From JAWKSY01 sp041402125 (GTDB lineage: Bacteria > Planctomycetota > GCA-002687715 > DRQF01), in assembly GCA_041402125.1 (NCBI GenBank), contig JAWKSY010000007.1, positions 124,001-188,000 on the forward strand: 64,000 nt of DNA, given 5' to 3'. A program made the translations under genes and the position numbers. Position 1 is the first letter of the stretch. Each line of letters begins with the position of its first letter. The notes below the pieces were generated by a model. That model was not told the DNA's origin. It ran no database searches and worked only from the letters and a program-made list of their open reading frames with translations. Below are positions 45,092 to 52,790 of this stretch, piece by piece.

Positions 45092-45151
45092 ATGACCTGC
45101 ACCTCCGCGAAAACCGGGAAAGCGAAGACCAGACCCTCGAGGTCCGGCTAG
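45092..45151 (+). CDS. possible 19-codon leader ORF, leaderless
   Basis: ATG 45092 to TAG 45149-45151 reads MTCTSAKTGKAKTRPSRSG: 19 residues with three Lys and two Arg. The ATG would lie at or within a base or two of the predicted transcription start, so translation would be leaderless. Basic codons at 7, 10, 12, 14 and 17 would be sensitive to lysine or arginine supply. It may be no peptide at all but only part of an RNA leader. Between it and the operon lies an intrinsic terminator. Confidence 0.3.
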   Translation: MTCTSAKTGKAKTRPSRSG

Positions 45152-45189
45152 GCGCATTCCGGTCGCAGAACGCAGGCAACCGGTCAGCA

Positions 45190-45221
45190 CCCGCCGAGCT
45201 TCGAGGCTCGGCGGGTTTTTT
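45190..45221 (+). terminator. intrinsic terminator before lysW (attenuator candidate)
   Basis: A perfect 10-bp stem (45190-45199 with 45206-45215), a 6-nt loop and then six T (45216-45221). It is the clearest Rho-independent terminator in the window. Because it sits between a + strand promoter and lysW, it probably controls read-through. Confidence 0.9.
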
Positions 45222-45278
45222 CGTGCCCGCTCCGCCTCGTCGTTCCGCGCGTGCTCCCCGGGAGCGCCGACCCTCGTG

Positions 45279-45299
45279 CCGCCGTCACGGTGACGGCGG
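45279..45299. promoter_or_regulatory. 21-bp dyad between terminator and lysW
   Basis: Perfect 10-bp arms (ccgccgtcac/gtgacggcgg) around a single G, 38 nt before the lysW ATG. It could be a regulator-binding operator or a short hairpin in the mRNA. A second 13-nt palindrome (gctcccc gggagc, 45253-45265) lies just upstream. Confidence 0.45.
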
Positions 45300-45337
45300 G
45301 GGAGGGCGGCGCGAGATCCCGAAGTGGAGTGATGGAC

Positions 45338-45502
45338 ATGAACGCTTGTCTCGAATGCGGCGGCGCCCTCGAGCTGCCCGCGGATCCGATGGTCGGTGAG
45401 ATCCTCGCCTGCCCGGCCTGCGGCACGGAGATGGAGATCGGCGGCCTCGCCCCGGTGGAACTCCGGCTCGCGCCGGAGATCGAGGAGGACTGGGGCGAAT
45501 GA
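45338..45502 (+). CDS. lysW: LysW amino-group carrier protein
   Basis: LysW is a small acidic carrier to which the alpha-amino group of aminoadipate (or glutamate) is attached through its C-terminal Glu. The 54-residue product has the zinc-finger cysteines C4, C7, C25 and C28 and ends EEDWGE, the diagnostic C-terminal motif of LysW with Glu as last residue. ATG 45338 was chosen because the GGAG at 45326-45329 is 8 nt away, against 2 nt for the alternative ATG 45332. It overlaps lysX by ATGA. The operon lysWXYZJK lies directly downstream. Confidence 0.95.
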   Translation: MNACLECGGALELPADPMVGEILACPACGTEMEIGGLAPVELRLAPEIEEDWGE

Positions 45503-46362
45503 GCCCGCGCATCGGCCTCGCGATGACGCGCGTCCGCGTCGAGGAGAAGCTCATCGCGCAGGAACTCGATCGCCGCGGCCTCGCCTGGGAGCGGATCGAC
45601 GACGCGACGCACTGGAGTCTCGACCCGGATCGCGCCGACCGCCGCTACGACGTCGTCCTCGACCGCACGATCGGCTTCGGACGCTCCCTCGCGACGCTCC
45701 GGATGCTCGAGGCCCGCGGCGAGCGCTGCATCAATCCCGCGGCCTGCGTCGCGACCTGCGGCGACAAGCTCGTGACGCACCTCGCCCTCGTCGCGGCGGG
45801 GATTCCCTGTCCGGAGACGCGCGTCGCCTTCGATCCCGGGAGCGCCCTCGTCGCGGCGGAGGAGCTGGGGTATCCCGTCGTGCTCAAGCCCACCGTCGGC
45901 TCCTGGGGCCGCCTCGTCGCCCGCCTGAACGACCGCGACGCGGCCGAGGCGGTCCTCGAGGATCGCCAGGTGCTCGGCGACTGGACGCAGCACACCTACT
46001 ACCTCCAGCGCCTCGTGCGGAAGCCGGGGCGGGACATCCGCCTCTTCGTGGTCGGCGGCGAGGCCATCTGCGCGATCTACCGGATGAGCGCCCACTGGAT
46101 CACCAACACCGCCCGCGGGGCCACCACCGCGGTCTGTCCCGTCGACGACGAGCTCGCGGCCCTCGGCCGGACCTGCGCGCGGGCGGTCGGCGGCGAGATC
46201 GTGGCCGTCGACGTCGTCGAGGACGAGGAGGGCCGCCGCCTCGTGCTCGAGGTGAACCACGGGATGGAGTTCCGGAACAGCATCGCGCCGACCGGCGTCG
46301 ACATCCCGGCGCGGATCGTGGATCACGTGCTGGCCCGGGCCGAGGAGGGCGTGCCGTGCTGA
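45499..46362 (+). CDS. lysX: LysW-aminoadipate/glutamate ligase (ATP-grasp)
   Basis: LysX joins the substrate amino group to LysW using ATP. The 287-residue product is an ATP-grasp enzyme: GDKLVTHLALVAAGIPCPET near 93-112, VVLKPTVGSWGRLVARLND and the metal-binding LVLEVNHGMEFRNSIAPTGV at about 250-269. The latter corresponds to the NEVN-x-EF-NS signature of LysX/RimK-type enzymes. It overlaps lysW by 4 nt and lysY by 7 nt. LysX and ArgX, which use aminoadipate or glutamate, cannot be told apart here by eye. Confidence 0.93.
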   Translation: MSPRIGLAMTRVRVEEKLIAQELDRRGLAWERIDDATHWSLDPDRADRRYDVVLDRTIGFGRSLATLRMLEARGERCINPAACVATCGDKLVTHLALVAAGIPCPETRVAFDPGSALVAAEELGYPVVLKPTVGSWGRLVARLNDRDAAEAVLEDRQVLGDWTQHTYYLQRLVRKPGRDIRLFVVGGEAICAIYRMSAHWITNTARGATTAVCPVDDELAALGRTCARAVGGEIVAVDVVEDEEGRRLVLEVNHGMEFRNSIAPTGVDIPARIVDHVLARAEEGVPC

Positions 46363-47387
46363 AGGTCGCCATCGCGGGAGCCAGCGGCTACGTGGGCGGC
46401 GAGCTGCTGCGGCTGTTCTCGATGCATCCGGCGGCGGAGGTCGTCTCGATCAGCTCGGAGCGGCACGCGGGGCACTGGGCGCACCGCGTCCATCCGCACC
46501 TCCGGGGCCGCAGCGAGCTGCGCTTCGTCCCCCTCGAGCGGCTCGAGCCGGCCGACGTCCTGGTGCTCGCCCTGCCGCACGGGCGCGCGGCGGCCCTCGT
46601 CCCGGAACTCGCCGGGCGCTACGAGCGCATCATCGACTGCTCCGCCGACTTCCGGCTCGGGGTCGAGGACCACCGGCGGGCGCGCGGCGAGCCGCATCCC
46701 GCGCCGGAGTGGGCCGCGCGCTTCGTCTACGGCCTGCCCGAGCTGCATCGCGATCGGATCCGGGAGGCGCGCTGGGTCTCGGGCGTCGGCTGCAACGCGA
46801 CGGCCTGCAATCTGGCGCTCCTTCCCCTCGTCCGGGCCGGGCTCCTCGATCCGGACCGGGACGTCGTGGCCGACGTGAAGGCGGGCTCCTCCGAGGCGGG
46901 GCGGGAACCCTCGCGCTCGGGGCAGCACGCCGAGCGCGCCGGGGTCGTCCGCAGCTACGCTCCGACGGGCCATCGCCACGCGGCCGAGGTCGAGGCGGCG
47001 ACGGGGCTCTCGCGTTTCCACCTCTCGGTGACGGCGGTGGACACCGTCCGGGGCGCCCTGGCGACCGTCCACGCCTTCCCGCGGGAAGAGCTGGACGAGC
47101 GCTCGCTCTGGAGCCTCTACCGGGACGCTTGCGCGGGGGAGCCCTTTCTTCGCATCGTCCACGAGAAGGGCGGCGACTACCGCCACCCGGACCCGAAGAC
47201 GGTGGTCGGCACCAACGTCGCGGAGCTGGGCTGGTCGCTCGATCCCGCGACCGGGCGCGTCGTCGCCCTCGCGGCGATCGACAACCTGACGAAGGGCGCG
47301 GCCGGAAGTGCGGTGCAGTGCTTGAACCTGATGTGCGGATTCGACGAGACGCTCGGCCTGGACTGGCCCGGTCTCTGGCCCGCCTGA
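46356..47387 (+). CDS. lysY: LysW-aminoadipyl/glutamyl phosphate reductase
   Basis: LysY (ArgC family) reduces the carrier-bound acyl phosphate to the semialdehyde with NADPH. The 343-residue product starts at GTG 46356 with VAIAGASGYVGGELLRLFSM. The catalytic cysteine lies in SGVGCNATACNLALLPLV; GCNAT rather than PGCYPT is typical of the LysY type. Conserved KAGSSEAGREPS and HEKGGDYRHPDPKTVVGTN support it. It overlaps lysX by 7 nt. No truncation. Confidence 0.93.
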   Translation: MLKVAIAGASGYVGGELLRLFSMHPAAEVVSISSERHAGHWAHRVHPHLRGRSELRFVPLERLEPADVLVLALPHGRAAALVPELAGRYERIIDCSADFRLGVEDHRRARGEPHPAPEWAARFVYGLPELHRDRIREARWVSGVGCNATACNLALLPLVRAGLLDPDRDVVADVKAGSSEAGREPSRSGQHAERAGVVRSYAPTGHRHAAEVEAATGLSRFHLSVTAVDTVRGALATVHAFPREELDERSLWSLYRDACAGEPFLRIVHEKGGDYRHPDPKTVVGTNVAELGWSLDPATGRVVALAAIDNLTKGAAGSAVQCLNLMCGFDETLGLDWPGLWPA

Positions 47388-47401
47388 ACGGAGAGGGAAG
47401 G

Positions 47402-48247
47402 ATGACGACGAGACCCGTCGTGGTGAAGATCGGCGGGGCGGAGGGCAACGACGCCGTCCCGCTCCTGGAGGACCTGCGCGCCCGCGTCGTCGACGGCGGC
47501 GAGCGCATCGTCGTCGTGCACGGAGGTTCGGGCGAGACCGACCGGCTGGCGCACGCCCTGGGGCGTCCGCCCCGCACGCTCGTGTCCCCGCAGGGTCACG
47601 AGAGCCGCGACGTGGATCGCGACGCGCTCGAGACCTTCGCGATGGCGACGGCGCTCGTGAACCGCCGCCTCGTCGAGTCCGCGCGCGGACTCGGCCTCGA
47701 CGCCTTCGGCCTCTCGGGGCTCGACGGCGGGATCGTGCGCGCGCGGCGGAAGGAGGCGGTCCGCGCCGTCGTCGACGGACGCGATCGCATCGTGCGCGAC
47801 CAGTGGACGGGGCGCGTGATCGGCGTGCGCGCGGAGATCCTGCGCGGGATCCTCGCGCGCGACGTCGTCCCCTTCGTCGCGCCGCTGGCCGCCGGCGAGG
47901 GCGGCGAGATGCTGAACGTCGACGGTGACCGGCTCGCGGCCGCGCTCGCGGTGGCGCTCGACGCGCGCGCGCTCGTCATCCTCTCCAACGTCGAGGGTCT
48001 CCGGGCCGATCCCGCCGATCCCGCCTCGACGCTGCGCGAGCTCGATCTCTCCCAGCTCGATCTCGCGCATCGCGCGGCGGCGGGGCGGATGAAACGCAAG
48101 GTCCTCGCGGTGGAGGAGGCGCTCCTCGGCGGCGTGCCGCGCGCGATCATCGCGTCCAGCGCCGCGCCGAGACCGCTCTCGACGGCGCTCGCGGGGGGCG
48201 GGACGCAGTTCCGGCGCGCGCCCGCGGAGCAGGAGATGGCGCGATGA
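47402..48247 (+). CDS. lysZ: LysW-aminoadipate/glutamate kinase
   Basis: LysZ (amino acid kinase, ArgB family) phosphorylates the carrier-bound side-chain carboxylate. The 281-residue product begins RPVVVKIGGAEGNDAV, then has VVVHGGSGETDRLAH, and VFVAPLA-type VPFVAPLAAGEGGEMLNVDG with DRLAAALAVALDARAL. Near the end KVLAVEEALLGGVPRAIIAS matches the family. ATG 47402 follows gagagggaagg. It overlaps lysJ by 4 nt, again ATGA. Confidence 0.93.
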   Translation: MTTRPVVVKIGGAEGNDAVPLLEDLRARVVDGGERIVVVHGGSGETDRLAHALGRPPRTLVSPQGHESRDVDRDALETFAMATALVNRRLVESARGLGLDAFGLSGLDGGIVRARRKEAVRAVVDGRDRIVRDQWTGRVIGVRAEILRGILARDVVPFVAPLAAGEGGEMLNVDGDRLAAALAVALDARALVILSNVEGLRADPADPASTLRELDLSQLDLAHRAAAGRMKRKVLAVEEALLGGVPRAIIASSAAPRPLSTALAGGGTQFRRAPAEQEMAR

Positions 48248-49413
48248 GCCCCGTCGATGGAAACGACGCGCTCCGTCGCGAGGCGGAGCACGGGCCGCTG
48301 GTCTTCGGCAGCCGCGGCCTCGCCATCGTTCGCGGCGAGGGCGCGACCCTCTGGGACGACCGGGGGAATCGCTACCACGACTGCGGTTCGATGATCGGCG
48401 TGACCTCGACCGGCCACTCCCATCCGCGCGTCGCGGCCGCGATCGCGGAACAGGCGGGACGGCTGATCTCCTGCTTCTCGTCCTTCGCCAACGATCGGCG
48501 CGGCGAGCTCTACGAGGCGCTGTCGGACGTCCTGCCCTTCGCGCGCCGCTTCTACCTCTGCAACAGCGGAACCGAGGCCCTCGAGGCCGCGATCAAGCTG
48601 GGTTGCGCCTCGACGGGACGTACCGGACTGGCCTACGTGGAAGGAGGATTCCACGGACGGACGCTCGGGGCCGTCGCGCTCGCGACGCGGCCCCAGCAGC
48701 GCGCCGCGGTCGAACCGATCCTGCCCCCCGCGCGCCGCGTGCGCTTCGACGACCTCGCCGATCTGGAGGCCGCGATCACCGAGGACACCGCGCTCTTCGT
48801 CGCGGAGACGATCCAGGGCGAGGGCGGGGTCCGTCCGATGTCGGCCGAATTCCTGCGCCGCGCGTCGGAGCTCTGTCGCGAGCGCGGCGCGCTCTACGTG
48901 GCCGACGAGGTCCAGTGCGGCGTCGCGCGGACCGGGCGGTGGTTCGGATTCGAGCACGCGGAGGTCGAGCCCGATCTCGTGATGATCGCCAAGGGACTCG
49001 GCAGCGGCGTGCCCATCGGCTGCCTCGCGATGGGGCCCCGCCTGCACGACGCGGAGTACGGCGTGCACGGCACGACCTTCGGCGGGAATCCCCTCGCCGC
49101 GGCGGCGGCGCTCGCCACGCTCGAGGTCATGCGGGACGAGGACCTCCTCGGGCGCGCGACGCGTCTCGGCGAGATCGCCTTCCGCCGGCTCGAGCCCCTG
49201 ATCGGCCGCGTGCGCGCCGTTCGCGGCCGCGGCGCGATGATCGGCGTCGAGCTGCGCGGTCGCGCGAACGACGTCGTGAAGACGCTGCAGGATCGCGGCG
49301 TCATCGCGCTCGCCGCCGGCCCGACGGTGCTCCGGCTCCTGCCGCCGCTCGTCATGAGCGACGCGCAGTGGGAGGAGGCGCTCGACGTCATCGTGGACGT
49401 GCTCGGCTCGTGA
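48244..49413 (+). CDS. lysJ: LysW-aminoadipate semialdehyde aminotransferase
   Basis: LysJ (ArgD-type, PLP dependent) transaminates the semialdehyde to carrier-bound lysine or ornithine. The 389-residue product has the class III aminotransferase features: NSGTEALEAAIKLGCASTGR, EGGFHGRTLGAVALATRP, VADEVQCGVARTGRWFGFEH, and IAKGLGSGVPIGC with the PLP-binding lysine. The C-terminal GAMIGVELRG segment fits too. ATGA overlaps occur at both ends. The length is normal. Confidence 0.95.
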   Translation: MSPVDGNDALRREAEHGPLVFGSRGLAIVRGEGATLWDDRGNRYHDCGSMIGVTSTGHSHPRVAAAIAEQAGRLISCFSSFANDRRGELYEALSDVLPFARRFYLCNSGTEALEAAIKLGCASTGRTGLAYVEGGFHGRTLGAVALATRPQQRAAVEPILPPARRVRFDDLADLEAAITEDTALFVAETIQGEGGVRPMSAEFLRRASELCRERGALYVADEVQCGVARTGRWFGFEHAEVEPDLVMIAKGLGSGVPIGCLAMGPRLHDAEYGVHGTTFGGNPLAAAAALATLEVMRDEDLLGRATRLGEIAFRRLEPLIGRVRAVRGRGAMIGVELRGRANDVVKTLQDRGVIALAAGPTVLRLLPPLVMSDAQWEEALDVIVDVLGS

Positions 49414-50492
49414 TCGACGACGCGGAACTCTGCGACCTCCTCGAGGCGATGGTGCGCATCCCGAGCCCCTCGCGCGAGGAGGAACGCATCGCGCGCTTCC
49501 TCGTCGAGACGCTGAATGCGCGCGGCTTTCGCGCGCATCGCGACGAGGTCGGCAATCTCGTGGCCGAGATCGGCACGGGCGCGGTCGAGAACGAGGTCGT
49601 CCTCCTCGGTCACATCGACACCGTGCCCGGCGATCTCGAGGTGCGACGCGAGGACGGCGTCCTCCACGGTCGCGGTTCGGTGGACGCGAAGGCGCCGCTC
49701 GCGGCCTTCATCGCCGCGGCCGCGCGCGTCGCGGCGACGAATGCCGACGCGCGTTTCGTCGTCATCGGCTGCGTCGAGGAGGAGGTCGCGTCCTCGAAGG
49801 GCGCGCGTCACGTGCTCTCGCGTCGCGCGCCGCGCTATCTCGTCGTCGGCGAGCCGAGCGGCTGGGATGCGATCACGCTCGGCTACAAGGGCTTCGTCGC
49901 CGCGAGACTCGACATCGACGTGCCGCGCGCGCACGGCGCGCACGAGGCGTCGAGCGCGGCGGAGCTCGCGGTGCTCGCGTGGTCGCGTGTCGAGGAGGAC
50001 GCGCGACGCTTCAACGCGGAGCGCGAGCGCCTCTTCGATCGACTCATGCCGCGACTCGCGACGATCGAGTCCGCGTGCGACGAACGCGGTCGCGATCGCG
50101 CGCGGGCGACGCTGCAGTGGCGACTCCCTCCCGACCTCGATCCCGCGGCGCTCGCCGCGCGGGCCGAGGCCCGGCTCGCCGGGATCGAGGGAGCCCGGCT
50201 GAGCTTCGAGGTCGAAGGGGTCCGCGCGTGGAGCGGCCCCCGGACGACCGAACTCCACCGGCGCTTCCTCGGGGCCATCCGCGCCCGGGGCGGCCGGGCC
50301 CGCTGCCTCCTCAAGACCGGCACCGCCGATCTCAACCTGGTCGCGCCGGCCTGGGGATGCCCCGCGCTCGCCTACGGACCGGGCGACGCCGCCCTCGACC
50401 ACGCCCCCGACGAGCGGATCGAGCTCGACGAGCTCGTCCGCGGAGCCGCCGTCCTCGAGGAGGCCCTGGCCGCTCTCACGGCCCGCGGCTGA
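49410..50492 (+). CDS. lysK: LysW-lysine/ornithine hydrolase
   Basis: LysK (M20 family) releases the product from LysW. The 360-residue product has the metal-binding motifs GHIDTVPG (His and Asp), GRGSVDAKAPLAAFIAAAAR (bridging Asp) and GCVEEEVASSKGARH (catalytic Glu and next ligand). VVGEPSGWDAITLGYKGF follows, and a final His near HAPDERIELDEL. GTG 49410 overlaps lysJ by 4 nt. It ends the operon; the 578 nt that follow belong to the mraZ control region. Confidence 0.92.
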   Translation: MIDDAELCDLLEAMVRIPSPSREEERIARFLVETLNARGFRAHRDEVGNLVAEIGTGAVENEVVLLGHIDTVPGDLEVRREDGVLHGRGSVDAKAPLAAFIAAAARVAATNADARFVVIGCVEEEVASSKGARHVLSRRAPRYLVVGEPSGWDAITLGYKGFVAARLDIDVPRAHGAHEASSAAELAVLAWSRVEEDARRFNAERERLFDRLMPRLATIESACDERGRDRARATLQWRLPPDLDPAALAARAEARLAGIEGARLSFEVEGVRAWSGPRTTELHRRFLGAIRARGGRARCLLKTGTADLNLVAPAWGCPALAYGPGDAALDHAPDERIELDELVRGAAVLEEALAALTARG

Positions 50493-50696
50493 GCTCCGCG
50501 CTCCCCACGCGGCCCCACCCCGAGCCGCTCTCGCGCCGGGCGCGGTTCGCATGACTTCTTCAAGTCATTGCGATTCATGTGCTTATGTGCGCGTTGCCCG
50601 AACGACGCCGGACGCGGCGACCTCGCGCGGGGGCGAATCCGAGCCGTCGGCGGCCGGAATCGGGGATTCACCAAAAGAATTTTGAGCTGCACTTTC

Positions 50697-50739
50697 CCAT
50701 ATGTCGGGGGGCGAGTCCGCCCCGAGCCACAACATATGG
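50697..50739. promoter_or_regulatory. nested inverted repeat
   Basis: An 8-bp outer arm (ccatatgt/acatatgg) encloses a 6-bp arm (ggggcg/cgcccc) with a 4-nt loop. CTGCAC and GTGCAG flank it outside. It lies just upstream of the mraZ promoter. It may be an operator for another regulator, a terminator for lysK transcripts, or a small mobile-type palindrome. Confidence 0.5.
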
Positions 50740-50779
50740 TTGCCCCTCAGCTTGTGCAGTTAGGACCCCGACTTTTCGC

Positions 50780-50807
50780 TTCCACGAAGTGGGGCGAGGT
50801 GTATCTT
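50780..50807 (+). promoter_or_regulatory. putative mraZ promoter
   Basis: TTCCAC (50780-50785), a 16-bp spacer and TATCTT (50802-50807). The spacer and -10 lie inside the MraZ-type repeats, which would explain autorepression. Confidence 0.45.
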
Positions 50808-50824
50808 GGTGGAGGTTGGTGGGG
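50789..50824 (+). promoter_or_regulatory. MraZ-type operator, four repeats of 10-bp period
   Basis: GTGGGG (50789), GTGTAT (50799), GTGGAG (50809) and GTGGGG (50819) start exactly 10 bp apart. MraZ is known to bind tandem short G-rich repeats with this spacing upstream of its own gene. Confidence 0.75.
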
Positions 50825-51070
50825 GAAAGGCCCATCGGGGGGCGGTCGCCGACGCGGCCGCCCGAGCCCGGTGGGTTCAGCAACCAAGGACGTCTCGCGA
50901 CGGCGGGGGCGCCCCGGACTCCGAAGGAGATCGGGCGCACCAGGCGGGTGAATCACCCGCCCGAGAGTGAAGGGCTCGGCCGATCGCGAGACGGGGGAAC
51001 AGCGCGACGCACGGGGCGGCTTCGTGAGGGAGCCGTCCCGGCGCTCGACCCCGCGGGTGAGGAACGGTCG

Positions 51071-51565
51071 ATGTTGCGGGCTCGGTACCCCAACAACTTG
51101 AGCGTCGACGCCAAGGGACGCGTGACGCTTCCCGCCCGGATCCGGGAGGAGCTGGGGATCGACGAAGAGCAGGCGGTGGAGTTCCACGTCGGCGTCCTTC
51201 TCGATCCCTGCATCTACCTGCACACGGAGGAACAGCACGAGCGGTTCCTCGAGGCCTTCGAGTACGTCGTCGACGACACGCAGGAAGGCCGGATGTTGAA
51301 GACGATGGTACACGCGAGCTTCGTCCCCGTCACCAACGATCGGACGGGGCGCGTGAACCTGCCGAAGGACGTGCTCGAGAACGCGGGCATCACGAAGGAA
51401 GTCGTGGTGGTCGCGATGCGCGAGCGGCTGGAGCTCTGGAGCGCCGAGAAGTTCGCGGAGATGAGCCGGGCCAACGAGGCCGGCTTCCGCCAGGGCCTCG
51501 AGGCGGCGCTCGGTCGCGTCGGGGAGGCCCGGCGGGCCGCCCAGACTCACGCCTCGGATGACTGA
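51071..51565 (+). CDS. mraZ: transcriptional regulator MraZ
   Basis: MraZ is an AbrB-fold regulator of the dcw cluster. The 164-residue product has the two tandem motifs: SVDAKGRVTLPARIREEL (about residues 11-28) and NDRTGRVNLPKDVLENAGI near 93-111. ATG 51071 follows gaggaacgg, a good ribosome-binding site; longer in-frame starts add a low-complexity part crossing the promoter. It overlaps rsmH by 8 nt. It is slightly longer than the E. coli protein because of a C-terminal helical tail. Confidence 0.95.
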   Translation: MLRARYPNNLSVDAKGRVTLPARIREELGIDEEQAVEFHVGVLLDPCIYLHTEEQHERFLEAFEYVVDDTQEGRMLKTMVHASFVPVTNDRTGRVNLPKDVLENAGITKEVVVVAMRERLELWSAEKFAEMSRANEAGFRQGLEAALGRVGEARRAAQTHASDD

Positions 51566-52445
51566 TTCGCACGGACACGTGTCCGTGATGCTGGAGGAGG
51601 TCCTGGACCTCCTCCGACCGGCCCCCGGGGGGCGCTTCGCCGATCTCACGCTGGGGGCGGGAGGTCACGCCGAGGCGATCCTCGAACGGACCGGACCCGA
51701 CGGACGACTCTGGGGCGTGGACCGGGACGAGGTCGCCCTCGAGACGGCCGGAAGGCGCCTCGAGCGATTCGCGGAGCGGTTCGAGGCCCTGAAGCACGAC
51801 TTCGGCGGCGCTCCGAAGGTCCTCGCGGACCTCGGGGTGGGCGATCTCGACGGCGTGCTGATGGACCTCGGCGTGTCCTCGATGCAGCTCGACGATCCGG
51901 AGCGGGGATTCGCCATCAAGGCGGACGGCCCGCTCGACATGAGGATGTCAGGCCGCGGCAAGACGACCGCGGCCAAGCTCCTGGACACCGCGGACGAGGC
52001 TGAACTCGAGCGGATCTTCCGGGAGTACGGCGAGGAGCCCCGGGCTCGCGCCATCGCGCGGAAGATCGTGGATCTCCGCAAGAGAACGAAGCTCACGCGC
52101 ACGAGCGAGCTCGCCGAGCTCGTGCGATCGGTCACCGGAAGCCGGGGGAAGATCCACCCGGCGACGCGCGTCTTCCAGGCCCTCCGCATCGCGGTGAACC
52201 GCGAGCTCGAGGCGATCGAGGCCGCGGTCCCCGGAATGATGGACAGGCTCCGGCCCGGCGGACGCATCGCGGTCATCTCCTTCCACTCGCTGGAGGATCG
52301 GATCGTGAAGGAGTGCTTCCGACGGGCGGAGGACGAGGGGCGCGGGGTCGCGCTGACCCCCAAGCCCCTGGTGCCGACGGCGGCGGAGTCGGCGCGCAAC
52401 CGGCGCTCGAGGAGCGCGCGGCTGCGGGGATGGGAGAAGCGATGA
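51558..52445 (+). CDS. rsmH: 16S rRNA (cytosine1402-N4)-methyltransferase
   Basis: RsmH (MraW) methylates C1402 in the 30S P site. The 295-residue product starts DSHGHVSVMLEEVLDLLRPA. It has the SAM-binding FADLTLGAGGHAEAILE, GVDRDEVALETA and DGVLMDLGVSSMQLDDPERG. The C-terminal part has KIHPATRVFQALRIAVNREL, RLRPGGRIAVISFHSLEDRI and KPLVPTAAESARNRRSRSA, all typical. It overlaps mraZ and is coupled to the next gene by ATGA. Confidence 0.97.
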   Translation: MTDSHGHVSVMLEEVLDLLRPAPGGRFADLTLGAGGHAEAILERTGPDGRLWGVDRDEVALETAGRRLERFAERFEALKHDFGGAPKVLADLGVGDLDGVLMDLGVSSMQLDDPERGFAIKADGPLDMRMSGRGKTTAAKLLDTADEAELERIFREYGEEPRARAIARKIVDLRKRTKLTRTSELAELVRSVTGSRGKIHPATRVFQALRIAVNRELEAIEAAVPGMMDRLRPGGRIAVISFHSLEDRIVKECFRRAEDEGRGVALTPKPLVPTAAESARNRRSRSARLRGWEKR

Positions 52446-52768
52446 GCCAGCGGCGACGCGACGTCGTGATCCGGGCGGGGAGCTTCGTCCTCGGGGTCCT
52501 GCTGCTGTTCACCGCGTTCATGCGGGTCATCTACCTCGAATGCGCCGCGGTGGCGAGCGCCTACGAGATCAGGAAGCTGCGCGAGGACGAGGCGCGGCTG
52601 AGGAACGCCAACGACGTGCTGCGGGCGGACATCGAGCCCCTGCGGAACGTGAGCCTCCTGCACCGACAGGCCGGGGAGTCCGGATTCGTCGAGGTGCCGA
52701 GCGACGCCGTGCAGCGGGTCGTGATCGAGCGGGGGCCGGAGGCGGAGCAGGGAGACGCGGCCGATTGA
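52442..52768 (+). CDS. ftsL: FtsL-like small division protein
   Basis: A 108-residue protein at the position of ftsL. One transmembrane segment (AGSFVLGVLLLFTAFMRVIY, about residues 11-30) is followed by a heptad-like stretch (EIRKLREDEARLRNANDVLR) which probably forms a coiled coil, then an acidic tail. Sequence similarity to FtsL is always low; identity rests on size, topology and position between rsmH and ftsI. It overlaps rsmH by 4 nt. It may pair with another division protein. Confidence 0.75.
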   Translation: MSQRRRDVVIRAGSFVLGVLLLFTAFMRVIYLECAAVASAYEIRKLREDEARLRNANDVLRADIEPLRNVSLLHRQAGESGFVEVPSDAVQRVVIERGPEAEQGDAAD

Positions 52769-52790
52769 GCGGCGCGGGAGGGGGACGATC

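Larger units (their letters stand above)
50493..51070. other. 578-nt intergenic control region upstream of mraZ
   Basis: No gene is convincing here. The region has lower GC in parts and contains a nested hairpin (50697-50739) with a further outer arm pair (50687-50692 with 50754-50759), a candidate promoter (50780-50807) and the MraZ-type repeats (50789-50824). The last 245 nt before mraZ show nothing further. Confidence 0.6.

Noticed and set aside
45092..45221. Leader upstream of lysW as a known RNA such as an SRP RNA, T-box or lysine riboswitch
   Set aside because: The conserved sequence elements of these RNAs (for example the T-box TGGNACCGCG or the SRP GGAA loop context) were not found by eye; an Rfam search would be decisive.
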